From assembly GCF_005862235.1 (NCBI RefSeq), contig NZ_VCEK01000003.1:788079-852078 (forward strand): a DNA stretch of 64,000 nucleotides, given 5' to 3'. The DNA comes from Saccharomonospora piscinae (GTDB taxonomy: Bacteria; Actinomycetota; Actinomycetes; Mycobacteriales; Pseudonocardiaceae). Below the pieces are notes generated by a model, which was given only the letters and a program-made list of their open reading frames with translations, had not been told where the DNA came from and made no database searches. Within the stretch, counting starts at the first letter, position 1. The number at the start of each line of letters is the position of its first letter. Shown in pieces: positions 57,545-64,000 of this stretch. The translations under genes and the position numbers were made by a program.

Positions 57545-59409
57545 GCGCGTTCCCTCGCCTCGGCCGGGGTGGTGTCGGGTTCGGTGCTCGCCGGAGTAGC
57601 GAAGACGCTCGCGCCGAGATCGGCCGGGCCCACGGCGCCGCGCAGCGTGGCGAAGAGTTCCCTGCCGTTGCCGTACCAGGCGTCGTCGGGCGGTGCGGTC
57701 GCCGGTGTCCGTGCGGCCAGCGTGGTGGCGTCCACGAGCAGGTCCAGTTCACCGGCCTCGGCGTCGAGCCGGATGATGTCGCCGTCCTCGACCAGCGCGA
57801 GCGGCCCGCCCGAGGCGGATTCGGGGGTGACGTGGATGGCGGCGGGGACCTTGCCCGAGGCGCCGGACATCCGGCCGTCGGTGACGAGCGCGACGCGGTG
57901 ACCGCGGTCCATGAGGACGCAGAGTGCGGGGATCAGCGCGTGCAGTTCGGGCATTCCCTTGGCCTTCGGCCCGTGGTGGCGCACGACCACCACGACGTCG
58001 CGGTCGAGTTCGCCCGCGCGGAAGGCGGCGGTGAACTCGTCCTGGGTGGCGAACACGCGGGCGGGGGCGCGCACGGCGCGGTTGTCGGGCGTGACGGCCG
58101 AGACCTTGATGACCCCGCGACCGAGGTTGCCGGACACCATGCGCAGCCCGCCCTCGGGCGCGAGCGGGTTGTCGGCGGTACGCAGCACGGTGTCGTCGAG
58201 GCTGCGGGTGGGCACGTCGCGCCAGGTCAGCTCACCGTCGTCGAGCACGGGCTCCTGGCGGTAGCGGTCGAGCCCCCTGCCGGCGACCGTCTCGACGTCG
58301 GGGTGCAGCAGTCCCGCGTCGAGCAGGGTGCCGACGAGCACCTGCACGCCTCCGGCGGCGTGGAAGTGGTTGATGTCGGCGCTGCCGTTGGGATACACGT
58401 GGGCGAGCAGTGGCACGGCCGCCGACAGTTCGGCGAAGTCGTCCCAGGTCAGCGTGATGCCTGCTGCGGCGGCCACGGCGACGAGGTGCAGCGTGTGGTT
58501 GGCGGAGCCGCCCGTGGCGAGCAGGCCGACGAGCCCGTTGACGATCGTGCGCTCGTCGATGACGCGGGCGAGCGGCGTGTACTGCTCGCCGTGTGAGATC
58601 TCGACGATGCGGCGTGCGGCGTGTTCGGTGAGCGCCCTGCGCAGCGGTGTCCCGGGATGGACGAACGTGGCGCCGGGCAGGTGCAGGCCCATCATCTCGA
58701 CCACGAGCTGGTTCGAGTTCGCGGTGCCGTAGAACGTGCAGGTGCCGGGGGAGTGGTACGAGGCGGCCTCGGCGTCCAGCAGGTCCTCGCGGGTGGCCTT
58801 GCCTTCGGCGAAGAGCTGCCGGATACGTGCCTTCTCCTTGTTGGGCAGCCCGGACGGCATCGGTCCCGCCGGAACGAGCATGGCGGGCAGGTGTCCGAAC
58901 GCGAGTGAGCCGATGAGCAGCCCCGGCACGATCTTGTCGCAGACCCCGAGCAGGAGTGTGCCGTCGAACATCTCGTGCGAGAGCGCGACTCCTGTGGCCA
59001 TCGCGATGACGTCGCGGCTGAACAGCGAGAGCTCCATCCCGGAGCGGCCCTGGGTGATGCCGTCACACATGGCGGGCACGCCGCCCGCGAACTGGGCCAC
59101 GCCACCCGCGTCCCTGGCCGCGCTCTTGATCCACTCCGGGAACTCGGCCAGCGGCTGGTGCGCGGAGAGCAGGTCGTTGTAGGCCGACACGATCGCGATG
59201 CCCGGCTTGCGGGCCTCGCGGACGACGCGCAGATCCGGACCCGAGCAGGCGGCGAAGCCGTGGGCGAGGTTGCTGCAGCCCAGCCCGGCCCGGGTGGGGC
59301 CTTCGCCTGCGGCGTCGGCGACGCGGTCGAGGTAGGCCCGGCGGCTCTCGGCGCTGCGGTCGGCGATGCGGGCGGTGACGTCGGCGATGACGGGATGAAG
59401 GAGGCTCAA
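57541..59409 (-). CDS. edd: 6-phosphogluconate dehydratase
   Basis: A 622-residue IlvD/Edd-family dehydratase. Fe-S cysteines are in [41 protein letters not shown] and [11 protein letters not shown]; the C-terminal block [25 protein letters not shown] closes the family. It makes KDPG from 6-phosphogluconate. TTG 59409 is the start, with GGAGAA seven bases upstream. The pair edd-eda gives this organism a complete Entner-Doudoroff lower arm, which is not universal among actinobacteria. Confidence 0.95.
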   Translation of the reverse strand: MSLLHPVIADVTARIADRSAESRRAYLDRVADAAGEGPTRAGLGCSNLAHGFAACSGPDLRVVREARKPGIAIVSAYNDLLSAHQPLAEFPEWIKSAARDAGGVAQFAGGVPAMCDGITQGRSGMELSLFSRDVIAMATGVALSHEMFDGTLLLGVCDKIVPGLLIGSLAFGHLPAMLVPAGPMPSGLPNKEKARIRQLFAEGKATREDLLDAEAASYHSPGTCTFYGTANSNQLVVEMMGLHLPGATFVHPGTPLRRALTEHAARRIVEISHGEQYTPLARVIDERTIVNGLVGLLATGGSANHTLHLVAVAAAAGITLTWDDFAELSAAVPLLAHVYPNGSADINHFHAAGGVQVLVGTLLDAGLLHPDVETVAGRGLDRYRQEPVLDDGELTWRDVPTRSLDDTVLRTADNPLAPEGGLRMVSGNLGRGVIKVSAVTPDNRAVRAPARVFATQDEFTAAFRAGELDRDVVVVVRHHGPKAKGMPELHALIPALCVLMDRGHRVALVTDGRMSGASGKVPAAIHVTPESASGGPLALVEDGDIIRLDAEAGELDLLVDATTLAARTPATAPPDDAWYGNGRELFATLRGAVGPADLGASVFATPASTEPDTTPAEARERA

Positions 59410-59509
59410 CGGCGGGTTCTCCGGTCGCTACACGGGTGGACCCACTCGCAGCCAACTACGCACAGTAGGCGAGTGGGGGCGCGAGACGGCGGCGTTGACG
59501 TCGCGACAC

Positions 59510-59619
59510 TGTGACAACTGGCACGATACAGCCCAGGTCCGGTGCAACAAAATCGATCCAGACCCGCCGTGTGAGTGATCTTGGTCACGTCAAACGGTCG
59601 GGGTGTGCTACTTGTCACA
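59510..59619 (+). promoter_or_regulatory. Three CRP-like palindromes upstream of the sdh operon
   Basis: Sites of form TGTGA-N6-TCACA occur at 59510-59525 (TGTGA..GCACG), 59574-59589 (AGTGA..TCACG) and 59604-59619 (TGTGC..TCACA). The last two are centred exactly 30 bases apart, three helical turns. They lie in the 278-base divergent gap between edd and the sdh operon and could control either. Confidence 0.5.
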
Positions 59620-59687
59620 TCCGCAGGTCCAAGGCAGAGTCGGCCGTACCGGCGTCGGACTCGGGCCAACGAACTCGGAGGGTGAGC

Positions 59688-59978
59688 ATGTCCAGTGCCG
59701 AAATGACGGAGCTGCGCCGGGCGATCGGCCAGCTCAGACAGTGTGTTGGAGCGTTGCGGGCACGCTACGGCGAGGCGCCTGCCGTGCGCAGGATCGTCAA
59801 CGACGTCGACCGGTTGGACATCGACGCCGGCGACCTCGCGGACGCGCCCCCGGTGCCGCCCCAGGGCGCGGCGGGTGCCGTGGATGTCGTCAAGATTCCC
59901 GACACGCCGTACGACCCCGCGCTGTGGAAGGGCGCCGACGACGAGGGCGTGGGTGGCTACCAACGTGACCAGCACTGA
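59688..59978 (+). CDS. Rv0250c-like small protein, first gene of sdh operon
   Basis: A 96-residue soluble protein resembling mycobacterial Rv0250c, which also precedes the Sdh1 genes. The first half is helical (MSSAEMTELRRAIGQLRQCVGALRARYGEAPAVRRIVNDVDRLDIDAGDL) and the second half ends with DVVKIPDTPYDPALWKGADDEGVGG. Function unknown; operon position suggests assembly or regulation of the complex. GGAGGG is five bases before ATG 59688. Its 3' end overlaps the membrane subunit by 26 bases. Confidence 0.8.
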   Translation: MSSAEMTELRRAIGQLRQCVGALRARYGEAPAVRRIVNDVDRLDIDAGDLADAPPVPPQGAAGAVDVVKIPDTPYDPALWKGADDEGVGGYQRDQH

Positions 59979-60819
59979 CCACACGGATCGGGGCGAGACC
60001 ACGGAACCCGGCGACCGCGCGGCGCCGGGCAGCGGCCCCGCGCGCACGCGGGTGGCGCTGGACAGGCGCACGCTGCGGACCGACCGGTGGTGGGTGCCTC
60101 CCCTGCTCACCACGCTGGGGCTCGCCACGTTCGTGGTGTACGCGACCGTGCGCTCGTTCATGCGCGAGGGGTACTGGGACGCGGAGAACCACTACCTCAC
60201 GCCGTTCTACTCGCCATGCCTGAGTGAGTCGTGCGTACCGGGGTCGAGCCACTTCGGCACACCGATCGGCGAACTGCCGGGGTTCATCCCGCTCGCGTTC
60301 CTGTCGTTGCCGTTCCTGCTGGGCTTCCGGCTCACCTGCTACTACTACCGCAAGGCCTACTACCGCTCGGTGTGGTTCGCGCCCCCTGCCTGTGGGGTCG
60401 CCGAGCCGCACGCGCGGTACACCGGGGAGACGCGGCTGCCGCTGATCGTGCAGAACGCGCATCGCTACTTCTTCTACGCCGCCGTCCTCATCACGGTGAT
60501 CAACACCTACGACGCGGTACTGGCCTTCGGGGGCGAGCGCGGTGTCGGGATCGGGCTCGGCAACATCGTGTTGCTGGTCAACGTGTTCTTCCTCTGGTGC
60601 TACACGCTGTCGTGCCACTCCTGCAGGCACGTCACCGGGGGCAGGCTGAAGCACTTCTCGAAGAACCCGATCCGGTACCGAATCTGGACGCAGGTCAGCA
60701 AACTCAACGTCCGCCACATGCAGTTCGCGTGGATCACGCTGGGCACGCTGGTGCTCACGGATCTCTACGTCTGGCTGGTGTCCACGGGCACGATCACCGA
60801 CCTGCGCATCGTCAACTGA
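59953..60819 (+). CDS. sdhC: Succinate dehydrogenase (Sdh1-type) membrane anchor
   Basis: A 288-residue membrane protein with five helices, equivalent in place and length to mycobacterial Rv0249c. After a polar start it has WWVPPLLTTLGLATFVVYATVRSF, a loop with HYLTPFYSPCLSE, then LPFLLGFRLTCYYYRKAYYRSVWFAPPACGV, NAHRYFFYAAVLITVINTYD, LWCYTLSCHSCRHVTGG and KLNVRHMQFAWITLGTLVL. The repeated histidines in helices 3-5 are candidate haem b ligands. It anchors SdhAB and passes electrons to menaquinone. GTG 59953 is chosen; GTG 59965 is possible. Confidence 0.85.
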   Translation: MATNVTSTDHTDRGETTEPGDRAAPGSGPARTRVALDRRTLRTDRWWVPPLLTTLGLATFVVYATVRSFMREGYWDAENHYLTPFYSPCLSESCVPGSSHFGTPIGELPGFIPLAFLSLPFLLGFRLTCYYYRKAYYRSVWFAPPACGVAEPHARYTGETRLPLIVQNAHRYFFYAAVLITVINTYDAVLAFGGERGVGIGLGNIVLLVNVFFLWCYTLSCHSCRHVTGGRLKHFSKNPIRYRIWTQVSKLNVRHMQFAWITLGTLVLTDLYVWLVSTGTITDLRIVN

Positions 60820-60853
60820 CTCGGACGACACAACTGAAGGTGGCCAACTTTTC

Positions 60854-62770
60854 ATGACCGAGGTCGAACGGCACAGCTACGACGTGGTGGTGATCGGTGC
60901 CGGTGGGGCCGGACTGCGAGCCGTGATCGAGGCGCGGCAGCGTGGGCTGTCCGTCGCGGTGGTGTGCAAGTCACTGTTCGGCAAGGCGCACACCGTCATG
61001 GCCGAGGGCGGGTGTGCGGCCTCGATGGGTAACGCGAACCCGAACGACGGCTGGCAGGTGCATTTCCGCGACACCATGCGTGGCGGGAAGTTCCTCAACA
61101 ACTGGCGCATGGCGGAACTGCACGCCAGGGAGGCGCCCGAACGGGTGTGGGAGCTGGAGACGTACGGCGCGCTCTTCGACCGCACGGCCGACGGGCGGAT
61201 CAGCCAGCGCAACTTCGGTGGTCACACCTATCCACGGCTGGCGCACGTCGGCGACCGCACGGGCCTCGAACTCATCCGCACGATGCAGCAGAAGATCGTG
61301 TCACTGCAACAGCAGGACTTCGCCGCGCACGGGGACTACGAGGCGAAGCTCAAGGTGTTCGGCGAATGCACGATCACGGAGCTGCTGACACAGGACGGCG
61401 CTGTCGCGGGTGCGTTCGGGTACTGGCGGGAGTCAGGGCGGTTCGTGCTGTTCGAGTCGCCCGCGGTGGTGCTGGCCACGGGCGGCATCGGCAAGTCCTT
61501 CACGGTGACGTCGAACTCCTGGGAGTACACCGGAGACGGGCACGCACTCGCGCTGCGGGCGGGCGCCGACCTGATCAACATGGAGTTCGTGCAGTTCCAC
61601 CCCACCGGGATGGTCTGGCCACCGAGTGTGAAGGGCATCCTCGTCACCGAGGGTGTTCGGGGCGACGGCGGAGTGCTGCGCAATTCCGAAGGCGAGCGGT
61701 TCATGTTCCGCTACGTTCCCGACGTCTTCAAGGGTCAGTACGCGGAGACGGAGGAGGAGGCCGACCGCTGGTACGAGGACCCGGACAACAACCGCCGCAC
61801 GCCGGACCTGCTGCCGAGGGACGAGGTGGCCCGGGCGATCAACACGGAGGTCAAGGAGGGCCGGGGCTCCCCGCACGGCGGCGTGTTCCTCGACATCGCC
61901 AGCCGGATGTCGTCCGAGGAGATCCGGCGCAGGCTGCCGTCGATGTACCACCAGTTCCGCGAACTCGCCGACGTCGACATCACGGCCGAGCCGATGGAGG
62001 TCGGGCCCACCTGCCACTACGTCATGGGCGGGATCGAGGTCGACCCCGACACGGCGTCGTCCGGCGTGCCCGGTCTGTTCGCGGCGGGTGAGTGTTCCGG
62101 CGGCATGCACGGGTCCAACCGGCTCGGCGGCAACTCGCTGTCGGACCTGCTGGTCTTCGGGCGCAGGGCGGGGCTCGGGGCCGCGGACTACGTCGACTCG
62201 CTCGACAGCAGGCCATCGGTGTCCGAAGTGGATGTGGCGGTCGCCGCGAGGGCGGCGCTCGCCCCGTTCGACCCGCCGCGCGACGGGCTGCGGGCCGAGA
62301 ACCCGTACACCCTCCAGACCGAGCTCCAGCAGTGCATGAACGAACTGGTCGGCATCATCCGCACCGCCCCGGAGATCGAGACCGCGCTGGAACGGCTCGA
62401 CGCGATCCGCGAACGGATTCGCGGTGTCGCCGTGGAGGGACATCGTCAGTACAACCCGGGCTGGCACCTGGCTCTGGACCTGCGCAACATGCTGATCGTC
62501 AGCGAGTGTGTGGCGCGGGCGGCGCTGCGGCGGACCGAGAGCCGGGGCGGGCACACCCGCGACGACCATCCCCGGTTGGACTCGCGCTGGCGCAACACGC
62601 TGCTCGTGTGCTCGGCCGACGACCGCGAGGCCCCGGTCCCGAGGGTGGAGGTCACGGCGAAGGAGCAGGTCCCGATGCGCGACGACCTGTTCTCGCTGTT
62701 CGAGCTGACCGAGCTGGAGAAGTACTACACCGACGACGAACTGGCCGACCATCCGGAAAGGACGGCCTGA
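60854..62770 (+). CDS. sdhA: Succinate dehydrogenase flavoprotein subunit
   Basis: A 638-residue flavoprotein. FAD motif VVVIGAGGAGLRAVIEARQRG, covalent-flavin His in LFGKAHTVMAEGGCA, substrate/catalytic region FVQFHPTGMVWPPSVKGILVTEGVRGDGG and YVMGGIEVDPDT...GSNRLGGNSLSDLLVFGRRAG. It oxidises succinate to fumarate (or the reverse) on the cytoplasmic face. The sequence is closer to the Sdh1/Frd-like group than to the mitochondrial-type SdhA. RBS AAGGTGG lies upstream of ATG 60854. Confidence 0.95.
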   Translation: MTEVERHSYDVVVIGAGGAGLRAVIEARQRGLSVAVVCKSLFGKAHTVMAEGGCAASMGNANPNDGWQVHFRDTMRGGKFLNNWRMAELHAREAPERVWELETYGALFDRTADGRISQRNFGGHTYPRLAHVGDRTGLELIRTMQQKIVSLQQQDFAAHGDYEAKLKVFGECTITELLTQDGAVAGAFGYWRESGRFVLFESPAVVLATGGIGKSFTVTSNSWEYTGDGHALALRAGADLINMEFVQFHPTGMVWPPSVKGILVTEGVRGDGGVLRNSEGERFMFRYVPDVFKGQYAETEEEADRWYEDPDNNRRTPDLLPRDEVARAINTEVKEGRGSPHGGVFLDIASRMSSEEIRRRLPSMYHQFRELADVDITAEPMEVGPTCHYVMGGIEVDPDTASSGVPGLFAAGECSGGMHGSNRLGGNSLSDLLVFGRRAGLGAADYVDSLDSRPSVSEVDVAVAARAALAPFDPPRDGLRAENPYTLQTELQQCMNELVGIIRTAPEIETALERLDAIRERIRGVAVEGHRQYNPGWHLALDLRNMLIVSECVARAALRRTESRGGHTRDDHPRLDSRWRNTLLVCSADDREAPVPRVEVTAKEQVPMRDDLFSLFELTELEKYYTDDELADHPERTA

Positions 62771-62771
62771 C

Positions 62772-63527
62772 ATGGGCTACGAGGCGACGCTGCGGGTGTG
62801 GCGCGGAGACGACGGCGCGGGGGAGCTGCGCGACTACACCGTGGAGGCCAACGAGGGCGAGGTGGTTCTCGATCTGATCCACCGGCTCCAGGCCACGCAG
62901 GCTCCGGACCTGGCGGTGCGGTGGAACTGTAAGGCGGGCAAGTGCGGGTCCTGCTCGGCCGAGGTGAACGGCAGGCCGCGACTGCTGTGCATGACCCGGA
63001 TGTCGGTGTTCGGCCGCGACGAAGTCATCACGGTGACACCGATGCGGACCTTCCCCGTGGTGCGCGACCTGGTCACCGACGTGTCCTACAACTACGTCAA
63101 GGCACGCGAGATCCCGGCGTTCACGCCTCCGGACGACCTGGCGCCCGGCGAGTACCGCATGCACCAGGTCGACGTGGAACGCTCGCAGGAGTTCCGCAAG
63201 TGCATCGAGTGCTTCCTCTGCCAGAACGTCTGCCACGTGATCCGCGACCACGAGGAGAACAAGACCGCGTTCGCCGGACCCCGGCACCTCATGCGCATCG
63301 CCGAGCTGGAGATGCATCCGCTCGACGCGGCCGACCGGACCCAGGAGGCACAGACGGAACACGGCCTCGGGTACTGCAACATCACGAAGTGCTGCACGGA
63401 GGTCTGTCCCGAGAACATCCACATCACCGACAACGCGCTGATCCCGATGAAGGAGCGCGTCGCCGATCGCCGCTACGACCCGGTGGTGTGGCTGGGCAAC
63501 AAGCTGTTCCGCCGAAACCGCGACTGA
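62772..63527 (+). CDS. sdhB: Succinate dehydrogenase iron-sulfur subunit
   Basis: A 251-residue protein. The 2Fe-2S cysteines are in WNCKAGKCGSCSAEVNGRPRLLC; the 4Fe-4S/3Fe-4S ligands in CIECFLCQNVCHV and CNITKCCTEVCPENI. It links SdhA flavin to the membrane anchor. It begins one base after the sdhA stop and is the last gene of the operon; a strong terminator follows. Confidence 0.95.
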   Translation: MGYEATLRVWRGDDGAGELRDYTVEANEGEVVLDLIHRLQATQAPDLAVRWNCKAGKCGSCSAEVNGRPRLLCMTRMSVFGRDEVITVTPMRTFPVVRDLVTDVSYNYVKAREIPAFTPPDDLAPGEYRMHQVDVERSQEFRKCIECFLCQNVCHVIRDHEENKTAFAGPRHLMRIAELEMHPLDAADRTQEAQTEHGLGYCNITKCCTEVCPENIHITDNALIPMKERVADRRYDPVVWLGNKLFRRNRD

Positions 63528-63529
63528 TC

Positions 63530-63583
63530 CGACGACGAGGCCGCCACTTCCCGGAGGAACGTGGCGGCCTCGTGGCGTCGTCG
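63530..63583. terminator. Bidirectional terminator after sdhB
   Basis: CGACGACGAGGCCGCCAC (63530-63547) pairs with GTGGCGGCCTC (63561-63571) and GTCGTCG (63577-63583): an 11-bp perfect inner stem plus a 7-bp outer stem, between convergent stops. Confidence 0.8.
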
Positions 63584-63585
63584 GC

Positions 63586-64000
63586 TCAGGCAGGCTTGCC
63601 GTCGGTGAGCACGCCTTCCTCGGTCTCGGCCGTCACGTCCACGGCCAGCGACTTCTTGCTGCGCCGGTTGCGCGATTCCAGCCACTTCGCGAAGCCGGTC
63701 AGCGCCAGGCACATGAGGATGTACATCGCACCGACCACGATCGTGATCGGGATCAGCGGGCGGCCGAACTCCAGGCTGCCGCCGAGGTAGCGGGCGTAGC
63801 GGAGCAGCTCCTCGTAGGTGATGAGGAAGCCCAGAGCCGTGTCCTTCAACAGCACCACGAGCTGGCTGATGATGGCGGGCAGCATCGCCCGCAGCGCCTG
63901 GGGCAGCAGCACGAGCCGCATGACCTGGGTCTTGCGCATGCCGATCGCGTAGGCGGCCTCGCTCTGTCCCTTCGGCAGCGAGAGGATGCCTGCGCGGAAC
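63586..64000 (-). CDS. Glutamate/amino-acid ABC transporter permease, C-terminal part (GluD-like)
   Basis: The final 138 residues of a polar-amino-acid permease; the start lies beyond base 64000. The EAA loop is FRAGILSLPKGQSEAAYAIGMRKTQVMRLVLLPQALRAMLPAIISQ, followed by LLKDTALGFLITYEELLRYARYLG and a last helix PITIVVGAMYILMCLALTGFAKWLESR, matching GluD of actinobacterial gluABCD. It would import glutamate or glutamine. A hydrophilic tail of about 25 residues follows the last helix. Confidence 0.88.
   Translation of the reverse strand, partial: FRAGILSLPKGQSEAAYAIGMRKTQVMRLVLLPQALRAMLPAIISQLVVLLKDTALGFLITYEELLRYARYLGGSLEFGRPLIPITIVVGAMYILMCLALTGFAKWLESRNRRSKKSLAVDVTAETEEGVLTDGKPA

Overview
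The window is a chromosomal stretch of a high-GC actinobacterium, almost certainly family Pseudonocardiaceae and probably Saccharomonospora or a close relative. The grounds are the pervasive G/C third codon positions, frequent GTG/TTG starts, PriA in place of HisA plus TrpF, a gene order partly shared with Mycobacterium (aroG / PASTA-less pknL position / Rv2175c / idsA2; DUF3046-recA-recX; Rv0250c-sdh), and a secreted polyester hydrolase that closely resembles, from memory, Cut190 of Saccharomonospora viridis. It is a metabolic core region, not a mobile island: I see no transposase, integrase, prophage, CRISPR array, tRNA or rRNA.

Layout. 1-4250: the start of a VanW-type cell-wall protein (cut by the window edge), a YfcE-like phosphoesterase, a PolX-like PHP protein and an MFS transporter. 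4257-15144: the histidine/tryptophan block hisH-priA / hisF-hisI-trpE-trpX-trpC-trpB-trpA-lgt, interrupted on the opposite strand by a GT-C glycosyltransferase-like membrane protein. 15099-18165 (minus): the vitamin B12 importer btuFCD behind a cobalamin riboswitch. 18375-24586: glutamate synthase gltB-gltD, separated by an unusual 72-bp tandem duplication of the gltD translation-start module. 24645-30001: aroG, a wax-ester/diacylglycerol acyltransferase, a four-PASTA Ser/Thr kinase and its Rv2175c-like partner.

30104-43430: an accessory-flavoured stretch holding the Cut190-like cutinase, a giant LuxR (LAL) regulator, a carotenoid cluster (polyprenyl synthase, phytoene desaturase, F420-type oxidoreductase), a DUF885 metallopeptidase-like protein, a Ca/Na exchanger, an EamA exporter preceded by a tiny leaderless ORF and hairpin, DUF3237, GNAT and YbaK proteins. 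43517-46400: a LexA-boxed HEPN gene, a mycothiol-dependent maleylpyruvate isomerase-family protein, a secreted Pro-rich peptidase-like protein and peptide deformylase. 46475-55342: the Lhr helicase, a membrane Hsp70-like protein, a 40-residue membrane microprotein, DUF3046, recA (own LexA box, no intein) and recX. 55418-59409 (minus): a lipase maturation factor and the Entner-Doudoroff pair edd-eda. 59510-63527: three CRP-like sites and the Sdh1-type succinate dehydrogenase operon. 63586-64000: the end of a glutamate ABC permease.

Regulatory signals include a B12 riboswitch, two LexA boxes, candidate CRP sites, several strong bidirectional hairpins, and a recurring arrangement in which a TANNNT -10 box sits exactly 6-7 nt before the start codon (leaderless mRNAs). 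All functional names come from reading the translations and recalled family motifs; no database search was run.
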